Below are positions 12,181-25,773 of a DNA stretch of 64,000 nt, in pieces. Below the pieces are notes generated by a model, which saw only the letters and a program-made list of their open reading frames with translations, searched no databases and was not told the DNA's origin. This stretch comes from Glycine soja (taxonomy: Eukaryota > Streptophyta > Magnoliopsida > Fabales > Fabaceae), in assembly GCF_004193775.1 (NCBI RefSeq), contig NC_041003.1, positions 40,987,611-41,051,610 on the forward strand. The letters run 5' to 3'. The stretch's first letter is position 1. Each line of letters starts with the position of its first letter. The position numbers and the translations under genes are program-made.

Positions 12181-15100
12181 ATCTTGAAAATAAATTGAGT
12201 TATTATCATGCAAAATGTTTTTCATTAGTAAGTTTAAAGTCATTGATTATGTTTAAATTGGATAAAATATCATTTCATAAAAAATTTTAAAAAAATTTCA
12301 ACTTCTTTTACTCTTTTTCAACTTTTGGAAGCTAAGTTTTATTCTATTACATTTTCACAAGACATGTACTTTAGAGAATCATAAAAGACGTATGTGGTCC
12401 TACCGCCTTAGGTGGACAGGATCAAGAAATACAAAATGTTATTTGACTTTTGAATGAAAATAAATTTTAACATCTATAGATTAAAAAAGGTTAATAACAT
12501 TCAATTTAGTGTCTGCATATGAGCACAAAAAAATACATATCATGATTATTGAGAATTAGTTAATTCATATTGTCGTAACATGCAGTTTCTTTATGTTTTT
12601 ATTGCTTTGAACAACCTTCATCAAATTAATCATTATTTTTAATAAATTAAGGTTAAGCGACATGAAATTAATCGTTTTTTTCAATAAGTTATGATTTATA
12701 TCAATAAAATAAGATTTCTTATATTGTATATGTGTTTCATAATTTAATGTTGACAATAATTCTCTTATATCTTGTGCAAAGTTGACATTTAATCACTTTT
12801 ATTTAATAATATTTAATCATTTCTTAAAAACATATAATTCAATTTAATAATTAAATTTAATATTTCAAAAAATTATCCCGTGCATCACAACGAATAACTT
12901 AACTAATTAAGGAATAATAACCTATATGAGGGTAAACTTTTAAATTAGTTCTCAACATTGAATCATAATGTATTAAAGGACAAAAATTACAAGTTTACCT
13001 TATAAATACAATGGTGCTGATTTTTAATTTCCATAGAAATTTCAGTAGATAGATATTTATATTACCATGTACCGAGTGTATGGATTAAGGGGGTTGAAAA
13101 AATAAGAAAATTCTTAAAGAAGAAAAAAAAACGCATTTATTACAACTTTAGTTATTTTTTATATTAAAACTCTTTATCTCAGATGTTACTTTAATACATA
13201 TAACTTAAAATAAACCCTTTTTATTTTTTATTTTCCCTCTAGATTTAAATTACTTATATTTTACTCTAACAAAAAAATTATACAATATACAAAGTATCTA
13301 CAAATTTAGCTATAAATGTTAAAGTGACAACACAAGCCTATCATATCATCAGGACATCACTTAAAAAGGAATACAAAATCATTTATAATTTCTAATATAA
13401 GTTTCATTAATAATTAAATTCAATTTTCTTTTCACCATGATATAAATATATATTTATATTAATTTTATTGATGATTAATATTTATCAGAAAGTATTACTA
13501 ATTATCATTTATGATGCCTCTGTGTTTTTTTTTTCATCTACAAGCCAAAACCATACTTAATTAATGTTTTTTTTTTCATCAATAAGTGGAAACGTTACTT
13601 AAGATATCGCAGTCCATTTGACTCTTCATAATAATAATAATTAATACAAACTAGGTTATTTGGGTTAATGCCAACCGATAGGCCACTTAAGTCAGGATTT
13701 GTGCAGAGTGCGGGCTTAACAAATGCAAGTTTGCATCTCATTATGCTTAAAGTAGGCAAAGAACCTTAAAAACATCTATAAATTAATTAACGAGAAAAAT
13801 GTTAATTTAATTTGATACTAAAATAAATAATACATGTATTACAAAAATAAATAAAAAATAAAAGTCACCTGACTTTAAAAAAAAAGTACATAAGTTAGCC
13901 TGCTTTCAAGAATTGAGAACTCCAATTTGTTCTATGATCAAATAATGACTTCCTATATATCTTAATTATCAAGTGACTTATGTATTGGCATGATGTTTGG
14001 GAATGGTGTGAAAGTGCTATATTTGAAAGGTTTGCTCTCAAGATGAATTTTGGCTTGCACAGAAGTATGTGCATGATGGTTTATTAATTTAGAAAGTTTG
14101 ACTAGATCTTCATCGTATTCATGGAATATTGTCCTGCAAAACGATATCATGGTATAGCTCTCTCTCTCTCTCTCTCATCCCACACATTCTACTTAATGAA
14201 ATCACACGATAGCATGCTCTCTCTTTAAATGAATCATGTATTCTTTCCCTCCACCGTTGGATATCTAGAGAGGGTTTTCCATGATATATATCTACATATA
14301 ATAATACTACTGTAGTGTTATTTTTTATATATATTATGATGCACCTCAGGAAGTGGCCCCTCTGTTGCAGTAACATTATTAATTTGACGTGGTTTGAAAT
14401 ATAAGTATGGTGGCATGATTAAGGAAATGGATATCATACACAATGTCCGCATTAAAATATTAGTGGAGATGCTATGATTATTCAAAGTAATTTTGTCGGT
14501 TGATTTCAATGTTACTCATTAAGCCTCACCCTTAATCAATGCAAATCATTAGACACTGTGCGCGGCTTCATTTTCACCCTCTCCACTCACTAGATGCTTG
14601 TGACTTGAGTTCTTACATGTGTCCACAGTCAAATATTTATGCATATTGGCCCAACTTGGAGGTTTGTTTATAAACTGGACAGTTTCTGCGCATGTTTCAT
14701 CAAGAACCAAACTTGCCATGTGAAAGCACCAATTACTGTATTCCTTGTAGGTGAAGATTTTGTCTATATAATATAAAAGGGAATGAAGTCAGATCAGCCT
14801 TCTAAAGTCAAGTGTGCATTTCTCCCATTAACATTCAAATAAGTGGGGTGTTAGAGAAAGAAGGGATTGTGGGCCACTAGAAGAAAAATAGAGTCTAATT
14901 TTGTCACAAAATTAACTCTATAGTCAAAACATCAAGACATTAGACAAAATCTCATTAAAAAAATCCATTAGATATATAGGATAAAGATTCTTTAACATCT
15001 TTAAAAGGTGTATAGTGTATACACACATTGGAGGTAAAGAAGATGAAAATTAAAAGAATTAAGAAATTCAAGTGAAAATATAAAAAATATAAAAAAATGT

Positions 15101-16829
15101 TAGATATAAGCTTTTGCTAAGATTATACCACTAAAATAAACTGCACCCTATTATTGGCAAAGATATAAATATTGGTCCTTTCCATTGCTTCACGTGATGA
15201 GACAAACTAGCCGAAGGGCTCAATACCCAAATTGAAATGGATTATTGTTTTCAAGTGAAGAATGGTGTCCACATGGTAGATTCTTGGCTACTGCCACTGT
15301 TCCTAGAGCCTTACATTGAGAATGGCCCGCATTATGTAATTGGCAACCTCGTGAGCATAAATTAAGGTGGGAAAAGGAGTAATAAAAAACACTCACTTTA
15401 GGAAAATGGTGTAGAAGGGAACTATTTTCTATGTTTCAAAGTTAAAAAAGTACTCTTTATTCCAACAAGAAATCTAGCTAACCCATTGAAGTGACCATCA
15501 TCTACAATTATTTAATTTTTGGGGGGGACTGGAGGGTGGGTTGTGTTGTGAGACCACGATTTACAGTTGGATTATTTCTTACTTTCCTAGTACCAACAAC
15601 ATTAATTGCACAACAAAGATCATCAACTTTCATGAAAAGAGAGATAGAAAATCGAGGACAGGAAGACAACACACAATAGGGGTCACACCGTTTCCACTGA
15701 ACCGCAGTTGGATTATTTCTTGGTACAAGTCAAGTTGTTTGAGGGTGAAACTTGAAAGGACCCAAAATTTCTAATTAAAAGTTAATTTAGAAATATATAA
15801 TTCTAAATATTTGTGCTAATTTAATAAATGTCTAGCCAATTAGCTTCATATTAAGCCTAAGAAAATTATGTTTTAAATTCTTTCATTAAAATTTTAATTA
15901 TGAGTAATTTTTAAATAAGATAATTCAATCACTCATTTAATGATAATATGGGAGAGGTAAAAAAAATTAATGTCTATACACTAATAATATAAAACAATTT
16001 TACACCATTATATCAAAAAATTTGTTCTCAAAAAGAGTAAAAAAAAAACAAGAAATGATACGTGCTCATTTTTTCCTTGTATAATTATTATATCAAAATT
16101 CAAAAGAGACTTATCTTTCTTTCTTTTATCCAAAAAAAAAAAATGGTGATCAACACCCTCACACACTCAACAAAGAATCATTTAATTCACACCAATAAAT
16201 CTGTCATCTGTGATATATTCACCACCATCACCAACCGTCACCCTCAATGAGTTCAGTTCCTTCCCATTTATGCTGCTGAAACACTGCACTATTCACCCTT
16301 TCTTTCTCAGTAAACACAGCACTGCATGTTGCGCTGTCGCTGCCTCTTTTGAAGGGGGGGGAAAGCCCCTCTTGAAAATTCAGTTTCTACACAAAAAGTG
16401 CTGCCACAGAACCGTAGCATCACAGCTTTTCCACAACCTTGAGTCTAGACAAAGCCAATAGTTTGCTTCTTGCATCGGTTGTTTCTTTATTTATCCTTCT
16501 TTTTGTTGCCTTTCGGGGATCCTCACATCCAGACAAACTTGCTCACATTCTCTTGTTATAGTCCACAATCTCATATTACATCACAGTGACTTTATTTTGT
16601 CTTTAAAAAGTACCATTAGTTTTTATAAGCTTGTGCTGTGTACTTTTACTTTCTCAACCACTGTGTCCTTCTATGCTATATCATGCAGTAAAAAAAACAT
16701 TGTTTCCCTAGCTGAGAGATTTTTCTTATAGTAAAACATTCTATACTTCATGATATGGTTTTGAAGTTCTAAGGGGATATTTTCCTGTGGTGGTTTGCAT
16801 CTTTTGCAAGTATCAGATAACACTCCTTC
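12181..16829. other. Intergenic DNA upstream of the LRR kinase gene
   Basis: AT-rich sequence without a recognisable gene. A short CT run lies near 14,158-14,177. A G7 run and two copies of a TTGGATTATTTCTT motif lie at 15,500-15,725. The last 500-600 bases before 16,830 are less AT-biased, with pyrimidine-rich stretches, and probably hold the promoter and leader of the receptor kinase. No clear TATA position can be fixed. Confidence 0.45.
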
Positions 16830-19394
16830 ATGGGGTTGGGAGTGTTTGGTTCTGTTCTGGTTTTGGCTCTCTTATTCAAGCATTTGGCATCTCAGCAACC
16901 GAATACTGATGAATTCTTTGTGTCTGAGTTCTTGAAGAAGATGGGTTTAGCATCTTCCCAAGGCTACAACTTCTCTGCTTCTGTCTGTTCATGGCAAGGG
17001 GTTTCTTGTGATGCCAATGGAGAACATATTGTTGACTTAGTCTTTTCTGGTATGGACCTTTCTGGCACTATGCCTGACAACACCATTGGCAAGCTAAGCA
17101 AACTTCAATCTTTGGATCTTAGCCACAACAAAATCACTGGCTTGCCTTCAGATTTCTGGAGTTTAAGCTCTCTCAAGAGCCTTAACCTGTCCTCCAATCA
17201 GATTTCTGGCTCATTGACTAACAACATTGGCAACTTTGGTTTGCTAGAAAGCATTGACTTGTCCAGCAACAATTTCTCAGAGGAAATTCCTAAAGCTGTT
17301 AGCTCACTGCTGAGTCTGAGGGTCCTCAAACTTGACCACAACAGGTTTGCACACAGCATACCTTCTGGGATTCTCAAGTGCCAGTCTCTAGTTTCAATTG
17401 ATGTTTCTTCAAATCAGCTGAATGGAACACTTCCAGAAGGTTTTGGCGCTGCTTTTCCTAAACTTAGGGTCTTGAACCTTTCTGGGAATAATATGTATGG
17501 TCATGTTTCAGATATTTCTGGGTTAAAGTCCATTGTGAATCTCAACATATCAGGGAATTCGTTTCAGGGTTCTATTGTGGATGTGTTTCAGGGAAGATTG
17601 GAGGTTCTGGACCTTAGCAGAAACCAATTTCAAGGTCACATTCCACAGGTACTACACAACTTTAGTAGTTACAATTGGTCTCATTTAGTTTACCTTGATT
17701 TGTCAGAGAATAATCTTAGTGGGGATTTTTTTCAAAATTTGAATGAGTCCCTGAATTTAAAACACATTAATCTTGCACACAATAGATTTACCAAACAGAA
17801 ATTCCCACAAATTGAAATTCTCCTGAAATTGGAATATCTGAACTTGTCCAAAACTAGCCTTGTTGGTGAAATTCCTGATGAAATCTTACAAATGAGTAAT
17901 TTGAGTGCACTTGATCTTTCTATGAATCATCTTAGTGGGAAAATTCCCTTGCTGAGGAATGAACACCTCCAAGTCCTTGACCTTTCAAACAACAATTTGA
18001 CTGGAGCAGTCCCTCCATCTGTCTTGGAGAAACTCCCATGGATGGAGAAGTACAACTTCTCTTATAATAACCTAATCCTCTGTGCTTCTGAAATCAAACC
18101 TGAGATCCTGACAACAGCATTCTTTGGATCATTGAACAGTTGTCCAATTGCTGCAAATCCACGACTCTTCAAAAGGAGAGACACTGGAAACAAGGGAATG
18201 AAGCTAGCCCTGGCATTAAGCTTCTCAATGATCTTTGTGCTTGCTGGCCTTCTGTTTTTAGCATTTGGTTTCAGAAGGAAAACAAAAATGTGGGAATTCA
18301 AGCAAACTTCATACAAAGAAGAGCAAAACATTTCAGGTCCCTTTTCATTCCAGACTGATTCAACAACTTGGGTAGCTGATATTAAGCAAGCAACATCAGT
18401 CCCAGTAGTAATCTTTGAGAAGCCTTTGTTGAATATCACATTTGCAGACCTCTTGGCTGCAACTTCAAATTTTGATAGGGGCACCCTTTTGGCTGAAGGA
18501 AAATTTGGGCCGGTCTATAGAGGCTTTCTGCTTGGTGGCGTTCATGTGGCGGTTAAGGTTTTGGTTGTTGGTTCTACATTGACCGATGAAGAGGCTGCAA
18601 GAGAGCTAGAATTTCTTGGTAGAATCAAGCACCCCAACCTTGTTCCTTTAACTGGATATTGTGTAGCTGGGGACCAGAGAATTGCCATATATGATTACAT
18701 GGAGAATGGTAACTTGCAAAACCTGCTTTATGACTTGCCACTTGGGGTACAAAGCACAGATGATTGGAGCACAGACGCATGGGAAGAAGCCGACAACAAT
18801 GGTATTCAAAATGCTGGCTCTGAAGGGCTACTCACATCTTGGAGATTTCGCCACAAAATCGCCCTTGGCACGGCTCGAGCATTGGCCTTTTTGCATCATG
18901 GTTGCTCACCTCCAATAATCCACAGAGCTGTTAAGGCTAGCAGTGTCTATTTAGACTATGACTTGGAGCCAAGGTTGTCTGATTCTGGGTTGGCCAAGAT
19001 TTTTGGAAGTGGCTTGGATGATGAAATTGTGCGTGGCTCGCCTGGTTATGTTCCACCAGAGTTTACTCGACCAGAATTGGACACTCCAACACCAAAATCT
19101 GATGTGTACTGTTTTGGGGTGGTGCTCTTTGAGCTAGTGACTGGAAAGATGCCAGTTGGAGATGATTACCCTGATGATAAAGAAGCAACTTTGGTAAGTT
19201 GGGTGAGAGGACTTGTAAGAAAGAACCAAGCTTCAAGAGCTATCGATCCGAAAATTCACGACACAGGACCAGATGAACAAATGGAAGAGGCTCTTAAGAT
19301 TGGTTATCTTTGCACTGCTGACCTTCCCTTCAAGCGACCAAGCATGCAACAGATAGTTGGACTTCTAAAGGATATTGAACCTACTGCTAGTTAG
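16830..19394 (+). CDS. LRR receptor-like kinase, At2g24230-like, probable pseudokinase
   Basis: Single-exon gene of 854 codons for a plasma-membrane receptor-like protein. Residues 1-20 form a hydrophobic signal peptide. Residues about 65-420 hold roughly a dozen leucine-rich repeats of the plant LxxLxLxxNxxxG type. A single membrane span lies near 457-480, followed by RRK. The cytoplasmic part has a kinase fold from about residue 540: a glycine loop [11 protein letters not shown] and the ATP-contact lysine in VAVK (Lys576). The catalytic loop reads HRAVKAS (residues 698-704) instead of HRD, so the catalytic aspartate is Ala700. The metal-binding DFG is DSG (718-720). The APE region is GYVPPEF. 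Loss of the HRD aspartate predicts little or no phosphotransfer, so it probably signals by binding partners. The ligand is unknown. The closest family I recognise is Arabidopsis At2g24230-like receptors; that subfamily call is from memory. Confidence 0.9.
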   Translation: MGLGVFGSVLVLALLFKHLASQQPNTDEFFVSEFLKKMGLASSQGYNFSASVCSWQGVSCDANGEHIVDLVFSGMDLSGTMPDNTIGKLSKLQSLDLSHNKITGLPSDFWSLSSLKSLNLSSNQISGSLTNNIGNFGLLESIDLSSNNFSEEIPKAVSSLLSLRVLKLDHNRFAHSIPSGILKCQSLVSIDVSSNQLNGTLPEGFGAAFPKLRVLNLSGNNMYGHVSDISGLKSIVNLNISGNSFQGSIVDVFQGRLEVLDLSRNQFQGHIPQVLHNFSSYNWSHLVYLDLSENNLSGDFFQNLNESLNLKHINLAHNRFTKQKFPQIEILLKLEYLNLSKTSLVGEIPDEILQMSNLSALDLSMNHLSGKIPLLRNEHLQVLDLSNNNLTGAVPPSVLEKLPWMEKYNFSYNNLILCASEIKPEILTTAFFGSLNSCPIAANPRLFKRRDTGNKGMKLALALSFSMIFVLAGLLFLAFGFRRKTKMWEFKQTSYKEEQNISGPFSFQTDSTTWVADIKQATSVPVVIFEKPLLNITFADLLAATSNFDRGTLLAEGKFGPVYRGFLLGGVHVAVKVLVVGSTLTDEEAARELEFLGRIKHPNLVPLTGYCVAGDQRIAIYDYMENGNLQNLLYDLPLGVQSTDDWSTDAWEEADNNGIQNAGSEGLLTSWRFRHKIALGTARALAFLHHGCSPPIIHRAVKASSVYLDYDLEPRLSDSGLAKIFGSGLDDEIVRGSPGYVPPEFTRPELDTPTPKSDVYCFGVVLFELVTGKMPVGDDYPDDKEATLVSWVRGLVRKNQASRAIDPKIHDTGPDEQMEEALKIGYLCTADLPFKRPSMQQIVGLLKDIEPTAS

Positions 19395-20749
19395 TGACCA
19401 TGTTATTTCATTTTTGTTTTTAATTTCTCTTTGATTTTTCTACTTGAGAGCTTCTCATGCTACCTTGGAGAAAATGTAAAGCAGTTATGAGTTCTTGAAT
19501 ATTGATCTCTTTTCATTTTTCCCCCCCACCACTTCTGGTAGATAAACAAAACTTTGATGATGAATATACAGCTAGACGTGATCTTTGCACTATCACATGT
19601 TGCTGCAGTTTACTTTACTTTTTTGTAAATTTAGTTATATCTTCCTCTATAAAAGTAAACGCCTGTGGAAATTAGGTACCGTTGGAGACACTCACTATTT
19701 GTAAATGTTAGAAACACATGCTGATTTTACAAGTAAATGATCTTACTGTAAATCTTTGTCAGAGATACGCAGAGTTGAAGGCAAGCCAGGGGATGCAGGA
19801 ACCGGAACGGCAAAACCATCACAAAGAAAAATGCGATAATAATTAGCCTCTAGTCTACCATGTGTTTTTGAACGTGAAAAGAAAAATAGGAGGTGGATTA
19901 ACTTTTTCGTAAATACTTATAAGAACATAAAAGTAAATAAACTTCTCTATAAACTAAGGCAAGTGTTAACGGTGTTTTAAACCTTGTTGCTGCAATATTT
20001 CACACACAAAAAAGAACAACGTATACAGTTGCTCATTTATATAATTATAATTTGATACACATTGTTTATCATTCGATTGTATGATTGATTTTATTTCATT
20101 TTATGCAATTATGCACCTTTATATAATTACTAAGCAGTATCCAGCCAAAAACAAATATGTTTGAATCTTTGATGTTGTTGAAAGGGGAGTGAAGAAACAA
20201 CTAAAACCGCGGGTGAATGAGAAAGAGCAGTGACGTTGGAATTGGAGTAGAGGGCAGTACTTGAAACTATTTTGTCTAACATATACATTAGTCAGACCAA
20301 ATCAACTAAAAACATAAATTATTATGTGCCACGAATATTTTATATGATTATTTAATGTAAAAAATAATGTGTTTGTTTATTTATTAGTTTAGTTAACCCG
20401 AAACACCCAGCATGTGCGGAACAATGGAAGCATGATATGATTGCAAATAATTTTGGATGGTCGATCATTTTGGTTTGGTTGGCCAGCACCCACCAATGCA
20501 CCTTTTTTCACCTTAAACATGTAGTGAGGTTTAAAAGTGGTTAAATGGTGTATTAGTTAATTTATAGCCATTATTAAATTTTAAATTATGTGATGAATTA
20601 AAATGACAAAACTAGAGATGATCAATTCACTCCCACCTCACCCCATTTTTCTTTCATATGATATGCCTCAGGGCTCAAGCTCATTTTTATATGGGTGTGT
20701 CATGGAAGATCGAAAGTTTGCAACTTTGCGATAAACTAATTAACTAACT
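19395..20749. other. Intergenic DNA after the LRR kinase gene
   Basis: The first 150-250 bases are probably 3' untranslated region. The rest shows no conserved open frame, RNA gene or clear transposon boundary. Confidence 0.5.
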
Positions 20750-20929
20750 CTCCTTGGCTGGTTTCTCCTTTTTAGTTTTAAAATTTTTAAAAACTAAAAT
20801 AAATTATAGTTTTAAATTTTGGTTTATTTTTTATTTTTTAAAAAATATTACAAATTAAAGATAAATAAAATGACTCAATCGTTTTATCTTATCTCATTTT
20901 ATTATAAAATAATGACGTGACAAAGGTAG

Positions 20930-21660
20930 CGGAGTGAGAGTGACGATGCTCTATAGTGGTGATGTCAGTGGAATGATGGTGGGATGAAATAGTGATAGCG
21001 ATGGTGGTGACGATGATGATAGTAGTGATGAAATGGTGATGCTAGTGTCTTAAAACCCGACCCGACTCAATTGGTCGGATCAACTTGATTGCGACCTCGA
21101 GGTCTAACCAAGTTAGGTTGCCTATTAGATTGAATTTGTAATTAAACTGGTGACCCACTAACCAAGGCCATGTCACGCCCAAGGGAGAAAATGTGTTGGT
21201 TATACGCGTTAATTAAGGTTGGGTATAAAAATTTATTTTTTTCTAATGAAGACTGGGTCATGCGAGTCAATCAGTGACTCACTGTTTCGACTATTGGCCC
21301 AATGATTCAATGTCTTGACTAAGTCAATCACCGGTTCGGGTTTTAAAATTATGGGTGGTGGTGGAACAATGACAACGGTGACAACAATGACAAAATGATG
21401 ACAGCAACAGTGGTGGAACGATGATGGTGGTAGTGATAATAATAGTGGTGGTGACAACGACAATAGTGAGAGGTGAAATAGTGATAACGATGACAATAAA
21501 AACGACAACAATAGTGGTAGTGGTGATGGTGGTGAAGACGATAAAGGCGAGGTGCGATGGCGGGAGAATGATAGAGGCAATAGTGGTTGTGACGATGATA
21601 GTGGTAGTGGAGACAACAATAATGATAGGATGTCAAGGGTGGTGGTGTTATGATGATAAT
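20930..21660. repeat. Degenerate GTG/GAT-rich minisatellite (two blocks)
   Basis: Blocks at about 20,930-21,045 and 21,350-21,660 are built from imperfect triplet-like units such as GTGGTGATGA and GACAACGATG, with almost no cytosine-rich stretches. They create misleading open frames on both strands (histidine/tyrosine-rich or valine/threonine-rich), which are not genes. The blocks appear to be one tract split by the element at 21,050-21,345. Confidence 0.7.
21050..21345. mobile_element. Small inverted-repeat element (TTAAAACCCG ends)
   Basis: The left end has TAAAACCCGA at 21,051-21,060. The right end has TCGGGTTTTA at 21,336-21,345, its inverted copy. The interior is GC-richer than its surroundings and full of GGTC/GACC and GTCAAT motifs, resembling the element at 50,262-50,864. 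No coding frame. It interrupts the minisatellite. Superfamily unassigned. Confidence 0.5.
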
Positions 21661-21860
21661 GGTTAGAATGTACTTTTTAAAATTAAAAATCAAATTCACA
21701 AAATGTTTTTTTTTTATAATGAATGTAAAACTGTTTTGAAATTGGGTTAAAAATTAATTTAGTTCATTTTTATCAAACACGTTTTGTTTAAAAAATTGTA
21801 TTTAAAAATAAAAATCTGAAACTTTCAACTATGTCCAACGGGACCTAAGTTTGCGTTTGT

Positions 21861-22903
21861 CTTTTCTTGTTGAAATTTCAATTATTTTGAAGTGGAAGGA
21901 ATGCTCAATAGAATATGTTTGCCCTTATTGGCCTTAGGTATATGTATGTTTTAGTTTTACTGCAGGAGAAACAAAAAGATGCGATCACCCAGAGAATTAT
22001 ATGGGGTTCGGCCCTTTCGCCCACCTATGGCTAATGACAAGAGATGATGACATTCACAGTGTGGTCCAAATCCAATGGAGTTTTTTTCCTCTTGGTATTT
22101 TGCAGCCTTACATGGAGACTGTTTCTCTAATAATCTTTTTGCCATGAAAGAATGTTAGAGAGAGTGAGTGTCACTACTAAAGGGGTCTGGCTCTCTGTTG
22201 ATGGAGTCAAACTTGTGTGTTATTATAACCCTCTAGATAATGTTTTCGATTCTTAATGATAAAAATGGATGGTGGACATTTCTTATTAAAAAAAAAAAAC
22301 CTTGTGAATCCTGATTTTTAAGTTTGGATTCAATGCTGATTGCACTAAATATAAAATGTGTTTGTTTAAATTTATTTGTTGAAATAAATACTTATTTTAA
22401 TAAAAATAAATAATTTTATATTTTTTAGCATGTTTGTCTAAACTAATTATGCTTAAAAAATAATTTTTTATTTATTTTAAAAAATAAATCATATCTAATT
22501 CTTAAAAACATAATTATATAAAAGTACTTGTCTTAAAATTGTTTTTTTAATCTAAACAAACTCATTGGTAGATAGATGCATGAAATAATCTAACTGGATT
22601 TGGTAAAGATTAATTGTTACGAATTTTGAGTATTTCCTTATAAATGAAAACTTTTCTTTTTTAAAAAATAGACAAATATAAAGCAACAGAAAGCATCAAA
22701 TAGTTACGGTTAACTGAAGAATTTGTTTTACGATAAAATTAGTGGAGAATATTATGTAGTATGCTCGCATTCACAATAAAGTACAAATATTTAATAATAT
22801 CAATCATTTATTTAGTAATTAATAATTATTATTTTTAATTTATAAGAGTGAAATCCTAAACAAGTTCTGATTCTATGAATGATAACGAACGGCGAAGATT
22901 GGA
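21861..22903. other. Intergenic DNA before eIF5A
   Basis: No gene recognised. AT content rises toward 22,300-22,860, where A- and T-rich segments such as those at 22,380-22,560 could be an old miniature element, but no paired ends were found. Confidence 0.45.
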
Positions 22904-23056
22904 TATATAAAAGTGAAGGAGGCGAGGGTAATCTGGGGATTATAATAAAAATACCGGGACCACCGTAACGAGTGACTCTTCTTCCTTCTTCTTCTTCTTC
23001 TTTTGTTTCTTTTTTTTTTCTGCGTAGGCAAAGAGAGAGAGAGAAAAGCGTGAATC
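22904..23056 (+). promoter_or_regulatory. Core promoter and CT-rich leader of eIF5A
   Basis: TATATAA at 22,904-22,910 is a good TATA-box candidate. A TTC/CTT-rich pyrimidine tract at about 22,977-23,020, often seen in leaders of strongly expressed plant translation genes, and a short GA run (23,031-23,045) lie just before the ATG at 23,057. Motifs are seen; the start site is inferred. Confidence 0.5.
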
Positions 23057-25773
23057 ATGTCGGACGAAGAGCATCACTTCGATTCTCAGGCGGATGCGGG
23101 AGCGTCCAAGACGTATCCTCAGCAGGCTGGTACCATTCGCAAGAATGGCTACATCGTCATCAAATCCAGGCCTTGCAAGGTTTTCTAATCGTTTCCTTCG
23201 CTTTTTTCGATTATAACCGTTTTATTTTCGCGTGGATTCTCTGATTGTGATTTTCACTCGGCGATCTTATCTATTGCATCGAATACGAACTCCACTCACC
23301 GTTTTTCTGAGGAATTTCGATGTAGCGTCCATTGTTTGCCTAAGATTCGATGAGTTAGGTATTTCCTCAGATAGGCTTTGTTTGGTTCAAAAAAATAAAT
23401 AAACCATAAAGAATTTGGATAGCATGAAAGTGATGGGAGAATAGTAGGTTTTTAGGTTGTTTTGTATAAAAAATAATTATGAAAGAAAGTTAACAGTTTC
23501 TTTTCTGTTGCTAAAAAGGAAGTAGAAAGTAGAAATAACGGAAAAGCTTGAAACATGAGATGAATTGTTTTGATTTGATCTCGTCATAGATGCAAATAGC
23601 GTGCAACTCACATGATTCACGTTATAGTGTTGTGGAGGAATAAAAAGTGAGAAGGTAAGAAAGAGTGATGAATGGATGGTGCTAATGAGGGTTTAACAAG
23701 AGATTTTTTTTGTGTGGAAATCTCACTATTGGTGTTTTATGGTGTGAGTCTACCATTTAGTGTGTGAGTCTATCATTATTGCTTTGCTTGACATTGTCCT
23801 TATGTTAAATAAAAAACATAAAATGTCAATTTTATAATGTCTAAAGATGGCTGTGGTGGTACCTTTACATTGTCCCACTCTCCTGGTGGCATGTTTTCTG
23901 AATATTTTTGTCGCGCACACAACAAGTATTCTTCCACAGGTATTATTGTATAATCACAAGTACAAGGACAAACCAACAATTTGTACCTTGTTATCAATTT
24001 GTTGATCCCTGTGAAGCACAATAAATTGCCGAGTTTGTTGCAGTTTCTCTTCTACACACACATGTAACAGATACTACTGAAATTTGTTACTTGACAATAA
24101 TGAGTTAATGACAATCTATAGTTTTCGTACCCCATATTGGGTGTGTGTTTGGTACAATTATATTGTGGTCACACGGATACTACAAATGAGTTCATACATG
24201 GCACCCAGTTTTGTTGCTTAGTTGTTTCCTTGTTTGCTTTGTTGCTAAATATTACAACAAACTGCAATTTCCATCCTTTCAAAACTTGTATTTTCTTAAA
24301 TATTTTTGCTACTTGAGTTGGAATATTATGATTTATGAACATTGTATTTATGTTATGATTTTAATATTTTATAGATTGTGTTGTTATTTTTCTATATGAT
24401 AATATGCTGTAGTAACCATGCCTGGGTTCTAGAATATTTGTTGTATTCCCATACCTGTACTAGTACTGGAACTCATACATGTATCCATGAAACACAGATG
24501 ACAAAATATTTTCAGTATTGCTCTGTTGTTTGTCTGTTATTGCCAACCTCACCTAATGGGATAGGATTTTTGTTGCCGTTGTATGCTATTTGTCTGTTAT
24601 TATGATCTGAGACAATCAGTTAAGTAAACATATTTTTTTGCCTTGTTTGTTTGTCGATTTATCTTGACAGGTTGTAGAGGTCTCTACGTCAAAGACAGGC
24701 AAGCATGGACATGCAAAGTGTCACTTTGTTGCAATTGATATTTTTAATGGGAAAAAGCTTGAAGATATTGTTCCATCATCCCACAACTGTGATGTAATGC
24801 AATTCTGCATTCATCTATGTATGTAATATTTGCTTGTGATGCATTTCTCAGTCATAATTGCTCTTTTTGCAGGTTCCACATGTGAATCGCACTGACTATC
24901 AGCTTATTGATATCTCTGAAGACGGCTTTGTAAGTTTTCTTTTACTTCCAACACTGGAGGTGTCATGGAAGTCAATTATGTTGTGGTTTGTAAAATGAAA
25001 AGAGAAATTAATACTCAACTACATAGCTGAGGATACCATGTTCTAAAAACTGAGATTATCTTTTGTTGAAGGTTGCTTTAGAAGATAAAAATAGTCTTCT
25101 GGCACGCTTCCATAACATGGAGAAAGTCGAATATCTCCTATTGATTCTACTTTTCTTTTCTTTTTTTAATTTCTAACAAAAACCTTTACATTCAATTCAA
25201 GATAGTAATATTTGTTTGTTTTGTTTTCTCCTTTCGGGTTTATAATCCAAGATAAAATGGCATTGGGCGCACTTCCAACATGATATTTTTGTGAAGTTGA
25301 CTAAATATAACTTGGTTTATTTAAACAAGTAAAACAATGCTATATTATAACTCTAACTGGTAGTGTAAAAGCAAGCATCCAGCAAGAAAAAAACAGTTAG
25401 ATTATTGTGATTTTTCTGAGAGTAGCAAAGCATTCTTAACCAATTGGCGTGGGTTTCTTTTAGGTGAGTCTGTTGACTGATAATGGAAATACCAAGGATG
25501 ATCTGAAGCTTCCTACTGATGAGGCATTGCTTGCTCAGGTGTCTTGTTGAAATCATTTTTAAAGTTCCTTTCCTTGTTTGATGTGTTTTATTTTTTATTT
25601 GTGGTTTTATGCCTCATATGAACTCTTCCCAGTTAATTGACTACTTGCTTGCTTGCTTTTGTATTTAGATTAAAGATGGATTTTCTGAAGGAAAAGATCT
25701 TGTGGTTTCTGTTATGTCTGCAATGGGAGAAGAACAGATCTGTTCACTGAAGGACATCGGTCCCAAAAATTAA
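23057..25773 (+). CDS. EIF5A: Eukaryotic translation initiation factor 5A (eIF5A)
   Basis: Small translation factor that helps stalled ribosomes, for example at proline runs, and termination; it carries the unique amino acid hypusine. Exons 23057-23179, 24671-24793, 24873-24929, 25464-25538 and 25669-25773, all meeting in phase 0 with GT-AG introns, give about 160 residues, the normal plant length. The hypusine loop [10 protein letters not shown] is present; by comparison with the human protein the modified residue is Lys52. The N-terminal SH3-like domain ([17 protein letters not shown]) and the C-terminal OB-fold (from about residue 85, [14 protein letters not shown]) are complete. The first intron, right after the codons for RPCK, is about 1.5 kb and the others are short. 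An AATAAA at 25,864-25,869 is a possible poly(A) signal. The start is the first ATG, giving the usual MSDEEH N-terminus. Confidence 0.96.

Larger units (their letters stand above)
20750..21860. mobile_element. Non-autonomous fold-back DNA element with internal GTG/GAT minisatellite
   Basis: The two flanks (about 20,760-20,870 and 21,670-21,830) are AT-rich and loosely complementary in inverted order. The right end reads, on the opposite strand, TTAGGTCCCGTTGGACA, a typical end of plant miniature inverted-repeat elements. Between the flanks lies purine-biased GTG/GAT/GACAA minisatellite DNA, split by a second small inverted-repeat element at 21,050-21,345. No transposase frame is visible. The exact ends and target duplication could not be fixed by eye. 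Confidence 0.35.

Noticed and set aside
18062..18484. 140-codon minus-strand frame inside the LRR kinase gene
   Set aside because: Antisense shadow of a conserved coding exon; no independent start signals or known family.
21233..21699. Histidine/tyrosine- and serine/leucine-rich open frames on the minus strand
   Set aside because: They are translations of the GTG/GAT minisatellite; several overlapping frames are open at once and none has a domain, so low complexity explains them.
22964..23058. Arg/Lys-rich minus-strand frame before eIF5A
   Set aside because: It is the antisense of the TTC/CTT-rich leader tract.
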